A stretch of 64,000 nucleotides of DNA from Bacteroides stercoris ATCC 43183 (GTDB lineage: Bacteria > Bacteroidota > Bacteroidia > Bacteroidales > Bacteroidaceae). This document shows, in pieces, positions 51,931 to 59,715 of the stretch; positions within the stretch are counted from its first letter, which is position 1; each line of letters opens with the position of its first letter. The DNA lies in NCBI RefSeq assembly GCF_025147325.1, contig NZ_CP102262.1, forward strand, positions 2,480,001 through 2,544,000. The letters run 5' to 3'. Made by a program: the position numbers and the translations under genes. The notes beneath the pieces were generated by a model. That model had not been told where the DNA came from and searched no databases. It worked only from the letters and a program-made list of their open reading frames with translations.

Positions 51931-51988
51931 AGCTTCCCAAGCTGAGGGTCACGAGTTCGAGCCTCGCTTGCCGCTCTCTTGAAAATCA
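51931..51988 (+). repeat. attR: second copy of the 58-bp tRNA-Gly repeat
   Basis: Identical to 33562-33619 over 58 bp. It is directly followed by a hairpin (AATCAGATAG with CTATCTGATT, 51984-52018) and a T-run that act as the displaced tRNA terminator. Confidence 0.95.
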
Positions 51989-52251
51989 GATAGTTATCGC
52001 AAGGTTTCTATCTGATTTTTGTTTTTAGGCAATGGCAGTTGAACTCGCAGTTAATGTAGTATGCTACAAGTGGAAAACCTTAGCAAATGGTGAATACCCA
52101 TCTGTATGAGTGTTGCAATTTTAATGGTATGCTACAAATCAAAGACATTATCTGTCCCAATAAAGAGTATATTCAGAAAATCTTCTTGATAAGCAAACAG
52201 AGTTACAGCAACGAATCATTTGCTGTTTTTTTTAAATGTTACAGCTAAATC

Positions 52252-52282
52252 ATTGTGATTTAAAAGGGAATAATTACCTTTG
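52252..52282 (+). promoter_or_regulatory. Promoter of the HEPN/MNT pair
   Basis: TTG (52252-52254), about a 20-base gap, and -7 box TACCTTTG (52275-52282) with the ATG only 5 bases later suggest a nearly leaderless message and support the start at 52287 rather than 52236. 51989-52250 holds no gene apart from the tRNA-terminator hairpin. Confidence 0.6.
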
Positions 52283-52286
52283 TATT

Positions 52287-52673
52287 ATGGATGGTAAAGT
52301 AACTTATTGGATTGAAATGTCAGATTATGACTTGGAAACAGCAGATGCGATGTTGCTTACAGGCCGTTATCTCTATGTGGGCTTCATGTGCCACCAAACG
52401 ATAGAAAAAATACTCAAGGCATATTGGGCTAATCGTTTGGTGGAAGTACCTTTAAAGATACATTCGCTATCCAGATTAGCAGAGAGAACAGAATTAGATA
52501 AAGAACTATCAGAAGAACAGTTGGATTTCATTGATACACTTGAGCCACTTAATATTGAAGCCCGTTATCCCTCTTATAAAGAGAGATTGATGAAAAGTCT
52601 GACTAAGGAATATTGTATAGGACTTTTAAGCCAAACTAAAGAATTACAGTCATGGATAAAGAACAAGCTATAG
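52287..52673 (+). CDS. HEPN-domain protein (predicted toxin)
   Basis: 128 residues from the ATG at 52287. YDLETADAMLLTGRYLYVGFMCHQTIEKILKAYWANR is the HEPN (PF05168-type) helix bundle. I see no canonical RX4-6H at the usual place, only R..(8)..H, so RNase activity is uncertain. It overlaps the MNT gene by 22 bases. HEPN/MNT pairs are a common toxin-antitoxin type in which the nucleotidyltransferase modifies the HEPN protein. Confidence 0.88.
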   Translation: MDGKVTYWIEMSDYDLETADAMLLTGRYLYVGFMCHQTIEKILKAYWANRLVEVPLKIHSLSRLAERTELDKELSEEQLDFIDTLEPLNIEARYPSYKERLMKSLTKEYCIGLLSQTKELQSWIKNKL

Positions 52674-52948
52674 TCCTCGCTAAGCGATATAAAGAAATGG
52701 TAGCAGAAAGATTACCATTAAAGGCTCTCTATCTCTATGGCTCGTATAGCAAGGGGAATTACAGAGAGGATAGCGATATAGACATTGCAGTGGTAGTAGA
52801 GCATTTGGATGATAACTATTTTGAAGATACCCCTCTATTATGGAAACTTAGACGTAAGATAAGTAACCTTATAGAACCCGTCTTGCTTATAGAGGATATG
52901 AGTAATCCTCTTTACTGCGACATCGCAAGAACGGGCATTCTTATCTAA
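52652..52948 (+). CDS. MNT-type nucleotidyltransferase (predicted antitoxin)
   Basis: 98 residues. LYLYGSYSKGNYREDSDIDIAVVVE contains the GSxxxG...DxD core of the minimal nucleotidyltransferases. It presumably adenylylates and neutralises the upstream HEPN protein. Overlapping genes support a coupled module. The pair lies between attR and the second IS, in a separate small island at the tRNA-Gly hotspot. Confidence 0.9.
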   Translation: MDKEQAIVLAKRYKEMVAERLPLKALYLYGSYSKGNYREDSDIDIAVVVEHLDDNYFEDTPLLWKLRRKISNLIEPVLLIEDMSNPLYCDIARTGILI

Positions 52949-53206
52949 ATAAATGATACATAATAAGAAAAGCTGTATTTGAAGTTGATTATTTTTAATT
53001 CTTGGTATCATCCTAAAGTTAAATCTCAGAAAGAGGATATGTCTAAACTAAAATTCGCTTGCCATTTGTTTCTTTTTAGGCACGGGATTACACAGAAAAC
53101 ATAGATTTTCTTTGTTCTTTTTCCGTGAAATCCGTGTAATTCCGGCTCAGCGGAAATATCTGGTTGGTAAGTTTTAAAATTAGCTATCTTTGCTTACCTT
53201 TGTTTT

Positions 53207-53557
53207 ATGAAACCCGCACAACTCCTTCGTGCCATCCTTCCGGATGTGCTTATAGACAACTTTGATATTGTCAATTTCGACAAGAGTGCTGACCGTTTTG
53301 ATATTTATCTTGATGAAAAAAAAGTTCAACTAAAAGAAGATAAGATCAATCCGGATATCATATCCTATGGTTTTGGTGAGTATCGTACAATCCAAGACTA
53401 TCCTATTCGTGGTCGCGCCACTTATCTCCATGTTCGTAAACGTAAATGGCTTGACAAATCTTCCAATGAAATCTTCAGTTATGACTGGGATTTATCCGAA
53501 TTTGACGGTACACGGCTCAATTCTGAGTTCGTCTCTTTTTTAAAAGAAGGAGATTGA
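53207..53557 (+). CDS. ISAon1-family transposase N-terminal region protein (ORFA)
   Basis: 116 residues. Shares the IQDYPIRGRATYLHVRKRKWLD and LNSEFVSFLKE blocks with the ORFA of copy 1. It ends 10 bases before ORFB in the +1 frame and carries the same TCTTTTTTAAAAGAA codon run. Confidence 0.86.
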   Translation: MKPAQLLRAILPDVLIDNFDIVNFDKSADRFDIYLDEKKVQLKEDKINPDIISYGFGEYRTIQDYPIRGRATYLHVRKRKWLDKSSNEIFSYDWDLSEFDGTRLNSEFVSFLKEGD

Positions 53558-53567
53558 ATCTACTCCT

Positions 53568-54572
53568 GTGAGCATCAGTGTGCTTGCGGAACGTTATGGC
53601 GTAAAAGGGCAGACTCTTCGTAAACAATACAAGGAGAAAATCAGTGATTACCGGAACTGGGATCAGCTCGAACATGCGCATGACTATCTCCTTTATCCTG
53701 AAAATATTGGAGAAAAGCTTTCTTTGGATGAAACTTGCCTGAGCAATGGAGATGTTTATACGATTCTGACCAATAAAGCAGCTAAAGGTCGTAAGGGTGC
53801 TTTAGTTGCAATAGTTCGTGGAGTGGCCACAGATGCGGTAAGCGGAATCTTGCGCAGGCTTCCGCACCGGAAACGGCTGTCTGTCAAGACTGTCACTACA
53901 GATTTATCTTCAGCCATGATGCTGACAGTCAGAAAGGTGTTTCCTGCCGCAAAGCTGATCAATGACCGTTTTCATGTACAGCAGCTCATGTCTGAAGCTG
54001 TTGACCAGTTAAGAATACGCTATCGGTGGAAAGTACTTGATGCGGAAAATCAGGCTATCAGGGAGCATCGCCAAAAGAAGAAAGAAACAAAGAGTAAGGC
54101 GGAAAGGGAAAGAATAGGGAAATGGGAACCTGAAAGAATGGAGAACGGAGAAACCCTGTCACAGATAGTAAGCAGAAGCAAGCACATTATACTGAAACAC
54201 TGGAGCAAATGGAATGAACAGCAAAAGACCAGGGCTGCCATTCTCTTTGATAAATTCCCCAAGCTTCTGGAAGGATACAGCCTTAGCATGAAACTGACAG
54301 ACATCTTCAACAAGAAGTCAGGTCTCGATGAAGCAAGGCTAAATCTCGCAAGATGGTACAATGAAGTGGAAAAGTTTGACTATATGGAGTTCAACAAGGT
54401 ACTTGATACGTTTTCAAACCATAGTACGACCATCATAAATTATTTTGAAGAACGATTGACAAATGCTTCAGCGGAGTCGTTCAATGCTAAAATCAAAGCT
54501 TTTCGAAGCCAGTTAAGAGGGGTGGCTGATCTGAAATTCTTCATGTTCAGACTGGCTAGGCTATACGCTTAA
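53568..54572 (+). CDS. ISAon1-family transposase
   Basis: 334 residues from GTG. Contains SLDETCLSNGDVYTILTNK, then TDLSSAMMLTVRKVFPAAKLINDRFHVQQL, and ERLTNASAESFNAKIKAFRSQLRG, the three DDE regions of ISL3/ISAon1 enzymes. Its N-terminus (SISVLAERYGVKGQTLRKQYKEK) has an HTH. All catalytic regions are intact, so it is probably active. Confidence 0.92.
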   Translation: MSISVLAERYGVKGQTLRKQYKEKISDYRNWDQLEHAHDYLLYPENIGEKLSLDETCLSNGDVYTILTNKAAKGRKGALVAIVRGVATDAVSGILRRLPHRKRLSVKTVTTDLSSAMMLTVRKVFPAAKLINDRFHVQQLMSEAVDQLRIRYRWKVLDAENQAIREHRQKKKETKSKAERERIGKWEPERMENGETLSQIVSRSKHIILKHWSKWNEQQKTRAAILFDKFPKLLEGYSLSMKLTDIFNKKSGLDEARLNLARWYNEVEKFDYMEFNKVLDTFSNHSTTIINYFEERLTNASAESFNAKIKAFRSQLRGVADLKFFMFRLARLYA

Positions 54573-54654
54573 AAGAAAGCTTGCCAACCGGGGAAATCCG
54601 CTGACCCGTAATTCCATGCCTAAAAGAAATCATCAAATGTTTTTTTGACACCCT

Positions 54655-54735
54655 CACAAGCTCGAACCTCGCTTACCGTTCATACAGAAAATCAGATAGT
54701 CATCACAAGATTTCTATCTGATTTTTGTTTTATAG
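54655..54735 (+). repeat. Decayed third copy of the tRNA-Gly 3' end
   Basis: From 54655 the sequence aligns with 51950-52025, which covers the T-arm end of tRNA-Gly, the trailing bases and the AATCAGATAG / CTATCTGATT hairpin, with many substitutions. It is most likely the ancient attR of an earlier integration whose content is now 51989-54654. Confidence 0.7.
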
Positions 54736-54913
54736 GAATATGTCAAGCCACCCCTTCACCTTTCACAACTCCCTGCTCATGCAGTATAGCGGGTGAACCC
54801 CTGTTTTTGTAAACGACTGATTATGATAACTCGCAATAGGAAAAAAAGTTCTCATTTATAAAGTATGCAAAAAATAGTGTTTACACAATAAACACTTTTC
54901 GCACAGAAATTTG

Positions 54914-54921
54914 TACTTTTG
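54914..54921 (+). promoter_or_regulatory. proS: -7 box TACTTTTG of proS
   Basis: TACTTTTG matches TAnnTTTG. It lies 48 bases before the proS ATG. 54736-54913 has no gene that I can support. Confidence 0.65.
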
Positions 54922-54968
54922 CACTCCGTTTAATGAACCCGAATAGAAAACTTTAAAAACGAAATAGA

Positions 54969-56462
54969 ATGGCAGTAGAATTGAAAGACCTTACCAAACG
55001 TAGTGAGAATTATTCTCAGTGGTACAACGAGTTGGTGGTGAAGGCCGATTTGGCAGAGCAGTCGGCTGTGCGCGGATGTATGGTAATCAAGCCTTACGGA
55101 TACGCAATCTGGGAGAAGATGCAGCGTCAGTTGGACGATATGTTCAAGGAAACAGGACACGTAAACGCTTATTTCCCCTTACTTATTCCGAAATCATTCC
55201 TCAGTCGTGAAGCAGAACATGTGGAAGGCTTTGCCAAAGAGTGTGCCGTAGTGACGCACTATCGTTTGAAGAACGACCCGAATGGCGGCGGCGTAGTGGT
55301 AGACCCCACTGCAAAGCTGGAAGAGGAACTTATCATTCGCCCTACTTCGGAAACTATTATTTGGAATACCTATAAGAACTGGATTAACTCTTACCGCGAC
55401 CTGCCTATCCTGTGCAACCAATGGGCAAACGTATTCCGTTGGGAAATGCGTACCCGTCTGTTCTTGCGTACCGCAGAGTTCTTGTGGCAGGAAGGCCACA
55501 CGGCTCACGCCACTCGCGAAGAAGCCGAAGAGGAAGCAGTGCGTATGCTGAACGTGTACAGCGAATTTGCCGAGAAATACATGGCAGTGCCCGTTGTCAA
55601 AGGTGTAAAGTCGGCCAACGAACGCTTCGCCGGCGCTCTCAACACCTATACCATTGAAGCGATGATGCAGGATGGCAAAGCTTTGCAGAGTGGTACTTCA
55701 CACTTCTTGGGACAGAATTTCGCCAAAGCTTTCGACGTGCAGTTCGTAAACAAGGAAAACAAACTGGAATACGTATGGGCCACTTCTTGGGGAGTATCTA
55801 CCCGCTTGATGGGTGCGCTTATCATGACACATTCCGATGACAACGGTCTGGTGCTTCCGCCGCACTTGGCTCCGATACAGGTGGTTATCGTACCTATCTA
55901 CAAGAATGCCGAAATGCTTGCCAAGATTGACGAGAAGGTGGCAGGCATCGTAGCCAAACTGAAAGCGATGGGTATTTCTGTGAAGTACGACAATGCCGAC
56001 AACAAACGTCCGGGCTTCAAGTTTGCCGATTACGAGGTGAAAGGTGTACCTGTCCGTCTGGTTATGGGTGGCCGCGACTTGGAGAACAATACAATGGAAG
56101 TGATGCGCCGCGATACGCTGGAGAAAGAAACCCGCTCTTGCGACGGTATCGAGGAATACGTAAAAGACCTGCTTGAGGAAATCCAGGCGAATATTTATAA
56201 GAAAGCATTGGATTATCGCAACAGCCGTATCACTACGGTGGACAGCTATGACGAGTTCAAGGAAAAAATTGAAGAAGGCGGCTTTATTTTGGCTCATTGG
56301 GACGGAACGACCGAAACCGAGGAGAAGATTAAGGAAGAGACCAAAGCCACTATCCGCTGTATTCCGTTCGATTCTTTCGTACCGGGCGACAAGGAGCCGG
56401 GCAAATGTATGGTTACGGGCAAGCCGTCTGCTTGCCGTGTGATATTTGCACGTTCCTATTAA
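54969..56462 (+). CDS. proS: Prolyl-tRNA synthetase (archaeal/eukaryotic-like type)
   Basis: 497 residues. Class II synthetase motifs are visible: motif 1 in [18 protein letters not shown], motif 2 in [16 protein letters not shown] and VFRWEMRTR, motif 3 in [17 protein letters not shown]. The short form without the INS domain is the ProS type 3 class found in Bacteroides. An anticodon-binding domain follows about residue 290, and a C-terminal zinc-binding-like domain with C...C pattern (about 410-497). It is a housekeeping gene and marks the return to core chromosome. Confidence 0.96.
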   Translation: MAVELKDLTKRSENYSQWYNELVVKADLAEQSAVRGCMVIKPYGYAIWEKMQRQLDDMFKETGHVNAYFPLLIPKSFLSREAEHVEGFAKECAVVTHYRLKNDPNGGGVVVDPTAKLEEELIIRPTSETIIWNTYKNWINSYRDLPILCNQWANVFRWEMRTRLFLRTAEFLWQEGHTAHATREEAEEEAVRMLNVYSEFAEKYMAVPVVKGVKSANERFAGALNTYTIEAMMQDGKALQSGTSHFLGQNFAKAFDVQFVNKENKLEYVWATSWGVSTRLMGALIMTHSDDNGLVLPPHLAPIQVVIVPIYKNAEMLAKIDEKVAGIVAKLKAMGISVKYDNADNKRPGFKFADYEVKGVPVRLVMGGRDLENNTMEVMRRDTLEKETRSCDGIEEYVKDLLEEIQANIYKKALDYRNSRITTVDSYDEFKEKIEEGGFILAHWDGTTETEEKIKEETKATIRCIPFDSFVPGDKEPGKCMVTGKPSACRVIFARSY

Positions 56463-56555
56463 TAAGGATATTTTTCACTTTGTTGGATGAAGCTTTTTTC
56501 ATAGTAACCTGTGACGAAGTTTCTTTCCTTTTCAGGAGTATTCGGCAGATGTTTT

Positions 56556-56621
56556 AAAAAATGGAGGTATGCTAAATTAAACACACGTTCGTGCAGTTCA
56601 ATTTAGCATACCTCCATTTTT
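56556..56621 (+). terminator. proS terminator
   Basis: A perfect stem of about 22 bp (56556-56578 with 56600-56621) encloses a 21-nt loop and is flanked by A-rich and T-rich sequence. It is bidirectional in appearance and lies about 95 bases after proS. Confidence 0.85.
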
Positions 56622-56639
56622 ATGCACAAAGAAAGTGCA

Positions 56640-57070
56640 TCACCAGTCAATCAGTTTTCTTGCAATGCTTAGTTTCCGGGGTATTTCGGTAGGTCGTCTT
56701 TGGAATAGAATGCGCCGGAACTGAGTTCATCGGCCTGCAGTTTGATTTTCCCGCTTTCATAGTCGGCTATGAATCCTACCATTAATCCGTTGGGATAAGG
56801 CCAGGGCTGGCTGCCGAAATAAGTGATGTTTTTTACCTTCAGTCTCGTTTCTTCCATAACTTCCCGTTCTACGCATTGTTCCAACGTTTTGCCCGTTTCG
56901 AGAAAGCCGGCTACCAACCCGTGGAACGTGCTGCGGAAGTTGCGTGTATGCACCGGCAATATTTCTTTGCCTTTCCGTATCAGCACGAATGATAGCCGTA
57001 GAAACGGGAGGATACTTCTATGCTTTTCGTAAAACTGTATACCGAAACAGTTCCGAACCTTTTTTAATAT
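56640..57070 (-). pseudogene. nudC: NUDIX NAD(+)/NADH pyrophosphatase, decayed (nudC remnant)
   Basis: The central frame (GLVAGFLETGKTLEQCVEREVMEET, then YFGSQPWPYPNGLMVGF) is the NudC Nudix box and its typical SQPWPFP partner. The N-terminal half and zinc ribbon are missing or scrambled. KYPPVSTAII reads in another frame just upstream (about 57020), and after LPKYP the end RKLSIARKLIDW continues in a third frame to a TGA at 56640. At least two frameshifts and a 5' loss make this a pseudogene. A start at a GTG at 56986 would yield only a fragment. Confidence 0.82.
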
Positions 57071-57083
57071 TTCTACAAGGTTA

Positions 57084-57596
57084 TTACAGCGATGCGCTAT
57101 ACTTTATCAGCGCATAGCCGCCTACTACCTGCATTGCCATTCCCGGCAGCCCGATACGGAAATCCTGTACGGCTTGGAAGAAGCTGCCCACCATAGCCCA
57201 TTCGCCCAAAGTACCTGCTACCTGATAGAACAGTACAACGGCCAATAGGATAGGTAGAGAGATACGGTTGAAACGATGTGCTGCCCAGCCGGCTGCTGCT
57301 GCCAGTAATACGGACTTCAACAGAATGGCGGGAAGCACTGCCGGAAGAGGCATCCCGAACAGCAGTGAATTGATTATCGGAGAAAGGATCGCAGTCAGCA
57401 ATCCTACCTTCCAGCCGAATTTGTATGCACCGATTAAGGTGAAGAAATAGATGGGCAACCATGTGATACCGCCTTGCGGTATAAGGTGGAAAAGCTGGGG
57501 CAGTGCCATATTGCCTGCAATGAACAATGCGGCCATTAAGTAAGTTCTTGCATTGCTGTAATCCAGCGAATAGAGTTTTACAGTTTTTGTTTCCAT
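57084..57596 (-). CDS. ECF transporter S component-like membrane protein
   Basis: 170 residues, five or six hydrophobic segments. The pattern QLFHLIPQGGITWLPIYFFTLIGAYKFG with AILSPIINSLLFGMPLPAVLPAIL matches substrate-binding S proteins of energy-coupling factor transporters. Substrate not certain; it follows a BtuB-like TonB receptor gene by 162 bases on the same strand, so a vitamin such as a cobalamin precursor is a reasonable guess. No ECF ATPase genes are nearby, which is normal for shared-module transporters. Confidence 0.75.
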   Translation of the reverse strand: METKTVKLYSLDYSNARTYLMAALFIAGNMALPQLFHLIPQGGITWLPIYFFTLIGAYKFGWKVGLLTAILSPIINSLLFGMPLPAVLPAILLKSVLLAAAAGWAAHRFNRISLPILLAVVLFYQVAGTLGEWAMVGSFFQAVQDFRIGLPGMAMQVVGGYALIKYSASL

Positions 57597-57758
57597 GTTC
57601 TTATTGTTTATAAAATAATCTTATTCATTTATCGGGTAAATTGTATTGGTCTGTCGGATAATCTTTATCGGCTAATCAAACAATCTGTTTTATACTCACA
57701 AAGTTATAACTATTATTTCAAACCAATACGGTCTTGACAACAGTAATGCCTGATTTTG

Positions 57759-59651
57759 TCAGAAATTGATATTCACTCCGCCCATAACGGTTGCCTTAGG
57801 CATCGGAAAGCCGTCGTTTATTTCGTAGCGTTGCGCCAGCAGGTTTTCCCCTCGTACAAAGACATCGGCATAGCGGCATACACGATAATTGGCACGCAGG
57901 TTCCAGAGAACAAAACTTTCTTTCTTCTCCTTGCCTTTGCTTACGTTGGTATAGAGGTCTTTTATATATTGCACCCCGGTTGACACTCCCCAGCGGTCTC
58001 GCGTAAAGTCAACGCCTGCATAGAATTTATGTCCGGGAGCGGCAATCACCGGATTCTCCATGTGCAGCCAACTGTAATTGGCATTTGCCTGCCAGTGCGG
58101 GGTAATGCGGTAACCGATATTGGCTTCAATGCCCCGGTTTTCAATCTTGCCGGTATTTACGTTCTTGGGCTTGCCGTCCGTAGGAACGGTCATAATCATA
58201 TTGTCGCCGTCAATGTAGTAGAGGTTTATGCCGTAATACAAAGCGCCGTCCAACACCCGTTGCGAGAAAGACAACTCGTAGCTCATCAGGCTTTCCGCCA
58301 TTAAATCCGGATTCTGTGGCGGAAACATGTACATCTCACGGATGGTGGGGTTACGGAATCCCTTGCTCACCATTGCTTTCACTTCCATCTGTCGGGGCAA
58401 GTGGAACGAAAGGCCGCCCTGCGGAATCCATTCCGTGCCTACATGCGAATGGTGGTCTACACGGATGCCCGCATCCAGAGAGAGCCATTCGCCGAGGTCT
58501 TGACGGAAGTCTACATATCCGGCAAATTCATCCATTTGCTTGTCTACACCCGGAACACGTTCGCCGGTAGACACCATCCGGTTCCATGATTCGCCGCCGA
58601 AGTGCTGATAGTCGAAACCCGTGGTCAGACGGTTACCGGTGAAAAGCGTTGCGCTCTGATACCACGACACGCCCTGCATGCGGTCTTTGGAGTTGAAGTG
58701 GGATTCCTGCGGCGTACCGCCGGGATGATAGCCGTCATTGATTTTATGGCGTCCCCAGTTATAGAAGAAACTCAAGGCGCCGGAGCTCTTTTCATAATGG
58801 TTTTCGAGAGCGAGCGAAGTCATGCCGCGCGTGATGCGGGAGTCATTGTCTATGTACGGATTACCGGCCTCGCCCGGATTAGAGGCCTTGAACTGCGTGA
58901 TGTTTACATCGCCCCACAGTTTCCAGGAATCGTTGAAGTCATATCCCAGCTTGGCATACCCGCCGTATTGCTCAAACTCCATATTGTCGCGATGCCCGTC
59001 GGTACGGTTGTAAGAGCCGGTGACAACACTGCTGAAACGCCCTTTCCTGATGCGGTTGGAAACTTCCGTCTGCAATGTGTTGTAGGAGCCGTAGCCGATT
59101 TGCGCATGGGTCTTAACCCCGTCTTCCTGCATCTTGCGGGTTACGATATTGATAACGCCACCCATGGCGTTGGAACCATACAGCACCGAGGCAGGGCCGC
59201 GAAGCACTTCCACCCGGTCGGTTAGCATGGTCTGATAGGCATCGGCAATGGGATGTCCCATTAATCCCATATATTGGGGATGGCCGTCAATCAGCACCAG
59301 CAAACCAGCCGTAGGACTGCCGCCGATGCCGCGCAGGTTCATTCCGCCTGCCGCTCCCGTGGACACGCCGTATCCCATGATGCCACGGCTTGTAGCGAAC
59401 AGTCCGGGCACTTGCTCTGTCAGTGCGGGCAGTACGGATGGTTGGAAACGTTGCTCCAACACCTTGCGGTTCACTACGGAGATGGTCATCGGCAGATGCC
59501 GTATATCCGTTTCGTTTCTTGTTCCGGTTACTACCACTTCATCTATAGTCAGGTTCCGGGCAATGCGCGCGCTGTCCTTTGCAGCCTGCGCAAATCCCGT
59601 CATTGTCCAAAGGCCGGCTATCGAAAGGAGTAATATGTTTTTTTTCTTCAT
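57759..59651 (-). CDS. TonB-dependent outer membrane receptor (BtuB-like)
   Basis: 630 residues from the ATG at 59651; the frame opens at 59684 but a promoter -7 box at 59682-59689 lies over that start. It has a signal peptide (MKKKNILLLSIAGLWTMTGFA), a TonB box-like EVVVTGTRNETDI, and a plug domain with DRVEVLRGPASVLYGSNAMGGVINIVT. A barrel of about 500 residues ends in the typical aromatic GGVNINF. It resembles cobalamin/siderophore receptors; substrate unknown but B12-like uptake fits the ECF gene downstream and the cob genes in the window. No cobalamin riboswitch is visible. Confidence 0.9.
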   Translation of the reverse strand: MKKKNILLLSIAGLWTMTGFAQAAKDSARIARNLTIDEVVVTGTRNETDIRHLPMTISVVNRKVLEQRFQPSVLPALTEQVPGLFATSRGIMGYGVSTGAAGGMNLRGIGGSPTAGLLVLIDGHPQYMGLMGHPIADAYQTMLTDRVEVLRGPASVLYGSNAMGGVINIVTRKMQEDGVKTHAQIGYGSYNTLQTEVSNRIRKGRFSSVVTGSYNRTDGHRDNMEFEQYGGYAKLGYDFNDSWKLWGDVNITQFKASNPGEAGNPYIDNDSRITRGMTSLALENHYEKSSGALSFFYNWGRHKINDGYHPGGTPQESHFNSKDRMQGVSWYQSATLFTGNRLTTGFDYQHFGGESWNRMVSTGERVPGVDKQMDEFAGYVDFRQDLGEWLSLDAGIRVDHHSHVGTEWIPQGGLSFHLPRQMEVKAMVSKGFRNPTIREMYMFPPQNPDLMAESLMSYELSFSQRVLDGALYYGINLYYIDGDNMIMTVPTDGKPKNVNTGKIENRGIEANIGYRITPHWQANANYSWLHMENPVIAAPGHKFYAGVDFTRDRWGVSTGVQYIKDLYTNVSKGKEKKESFVLWNLRANYRVCRYADVFVRGENLLAQRYEINDGFPMPKATVMGGVNINF

Positions 59652-59681
59652 TCGTATCGCTTTCCTCATTATTTGCTCCGC

Positions 59682-59689
59682 CAAAGATA
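59682..59689 (-). promoter_or_regulatory. -7 box TATCTTTG of the TonB receptor gene
   Basis: Minus-strand TATCTTTG matches TAnnTTTG perfectly, 30 bases before the ATG at 59651. A -33 element is not obvious. The gene therefore has its own promoter, separate from the upstream aldo/keto reductase. Confidence 0.7.
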
Positions 59690-59715
59690 GGGCGTATTTT
59701 CTTTTTCCGTTTGTA

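Larger units (their letters stand above)
33562..51988. mobile_element. 18.4-kb tRNA-Gly phage-derived element (tailless prophage or capsid-forming satellite)
   Basis: It is bounded by perfect 58-bp direct repeats and begins with an outward-reading integrase next to attL. It carries a packaging and head module (terS, terL, portal, protease, capsid, connectors, a possible tail-tube gene and a gp10-like protein), then a regulatory and accessory module. There is no long tape-measure gene, tail fibre, holin or endolysin. About 7 kb of minus/plus mixed cargo takes the place of the tail and lysis genes. Integrity of the ends and genes argues for a functional element; the gene content argues for dependence on a helper. 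Confidence 0.88.
53144..54607. mobile_element. ISAon1-family insertion sequence (copy 2)
   Basis: 1464 bp, ends GGCTCAGCGG... and ...CCGCTGACCC matching at about 18 of 25 positions as inverted repeats. An exact 8-bp target duplication GTAATTCC sits at 53136-53143 and 54608-54615. It encodes plus-strand ORFA and ORFB homologous to copy 1 at 16645-18070 but clearly diverged, so it is a different IS of the same family. Confidence 0.92.
53062..54639. repeat. Long palindromic intergenic repeat interrupted by an IS
   Basis: Left arm 53062-53092 and right arm 53134-53143 joined to 54616-54639 are inverted copies of one another when the IS and one target copy are removed. The original was an about 105-bp palindrome containing GGCACGGGATTACAC / GTGTAATTCC-type sequence. 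Similar ATTACAC...CCGTG palindromes recur in Bacteroidetes intergenic regions. It is not a gene. Confidence 0.7.
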
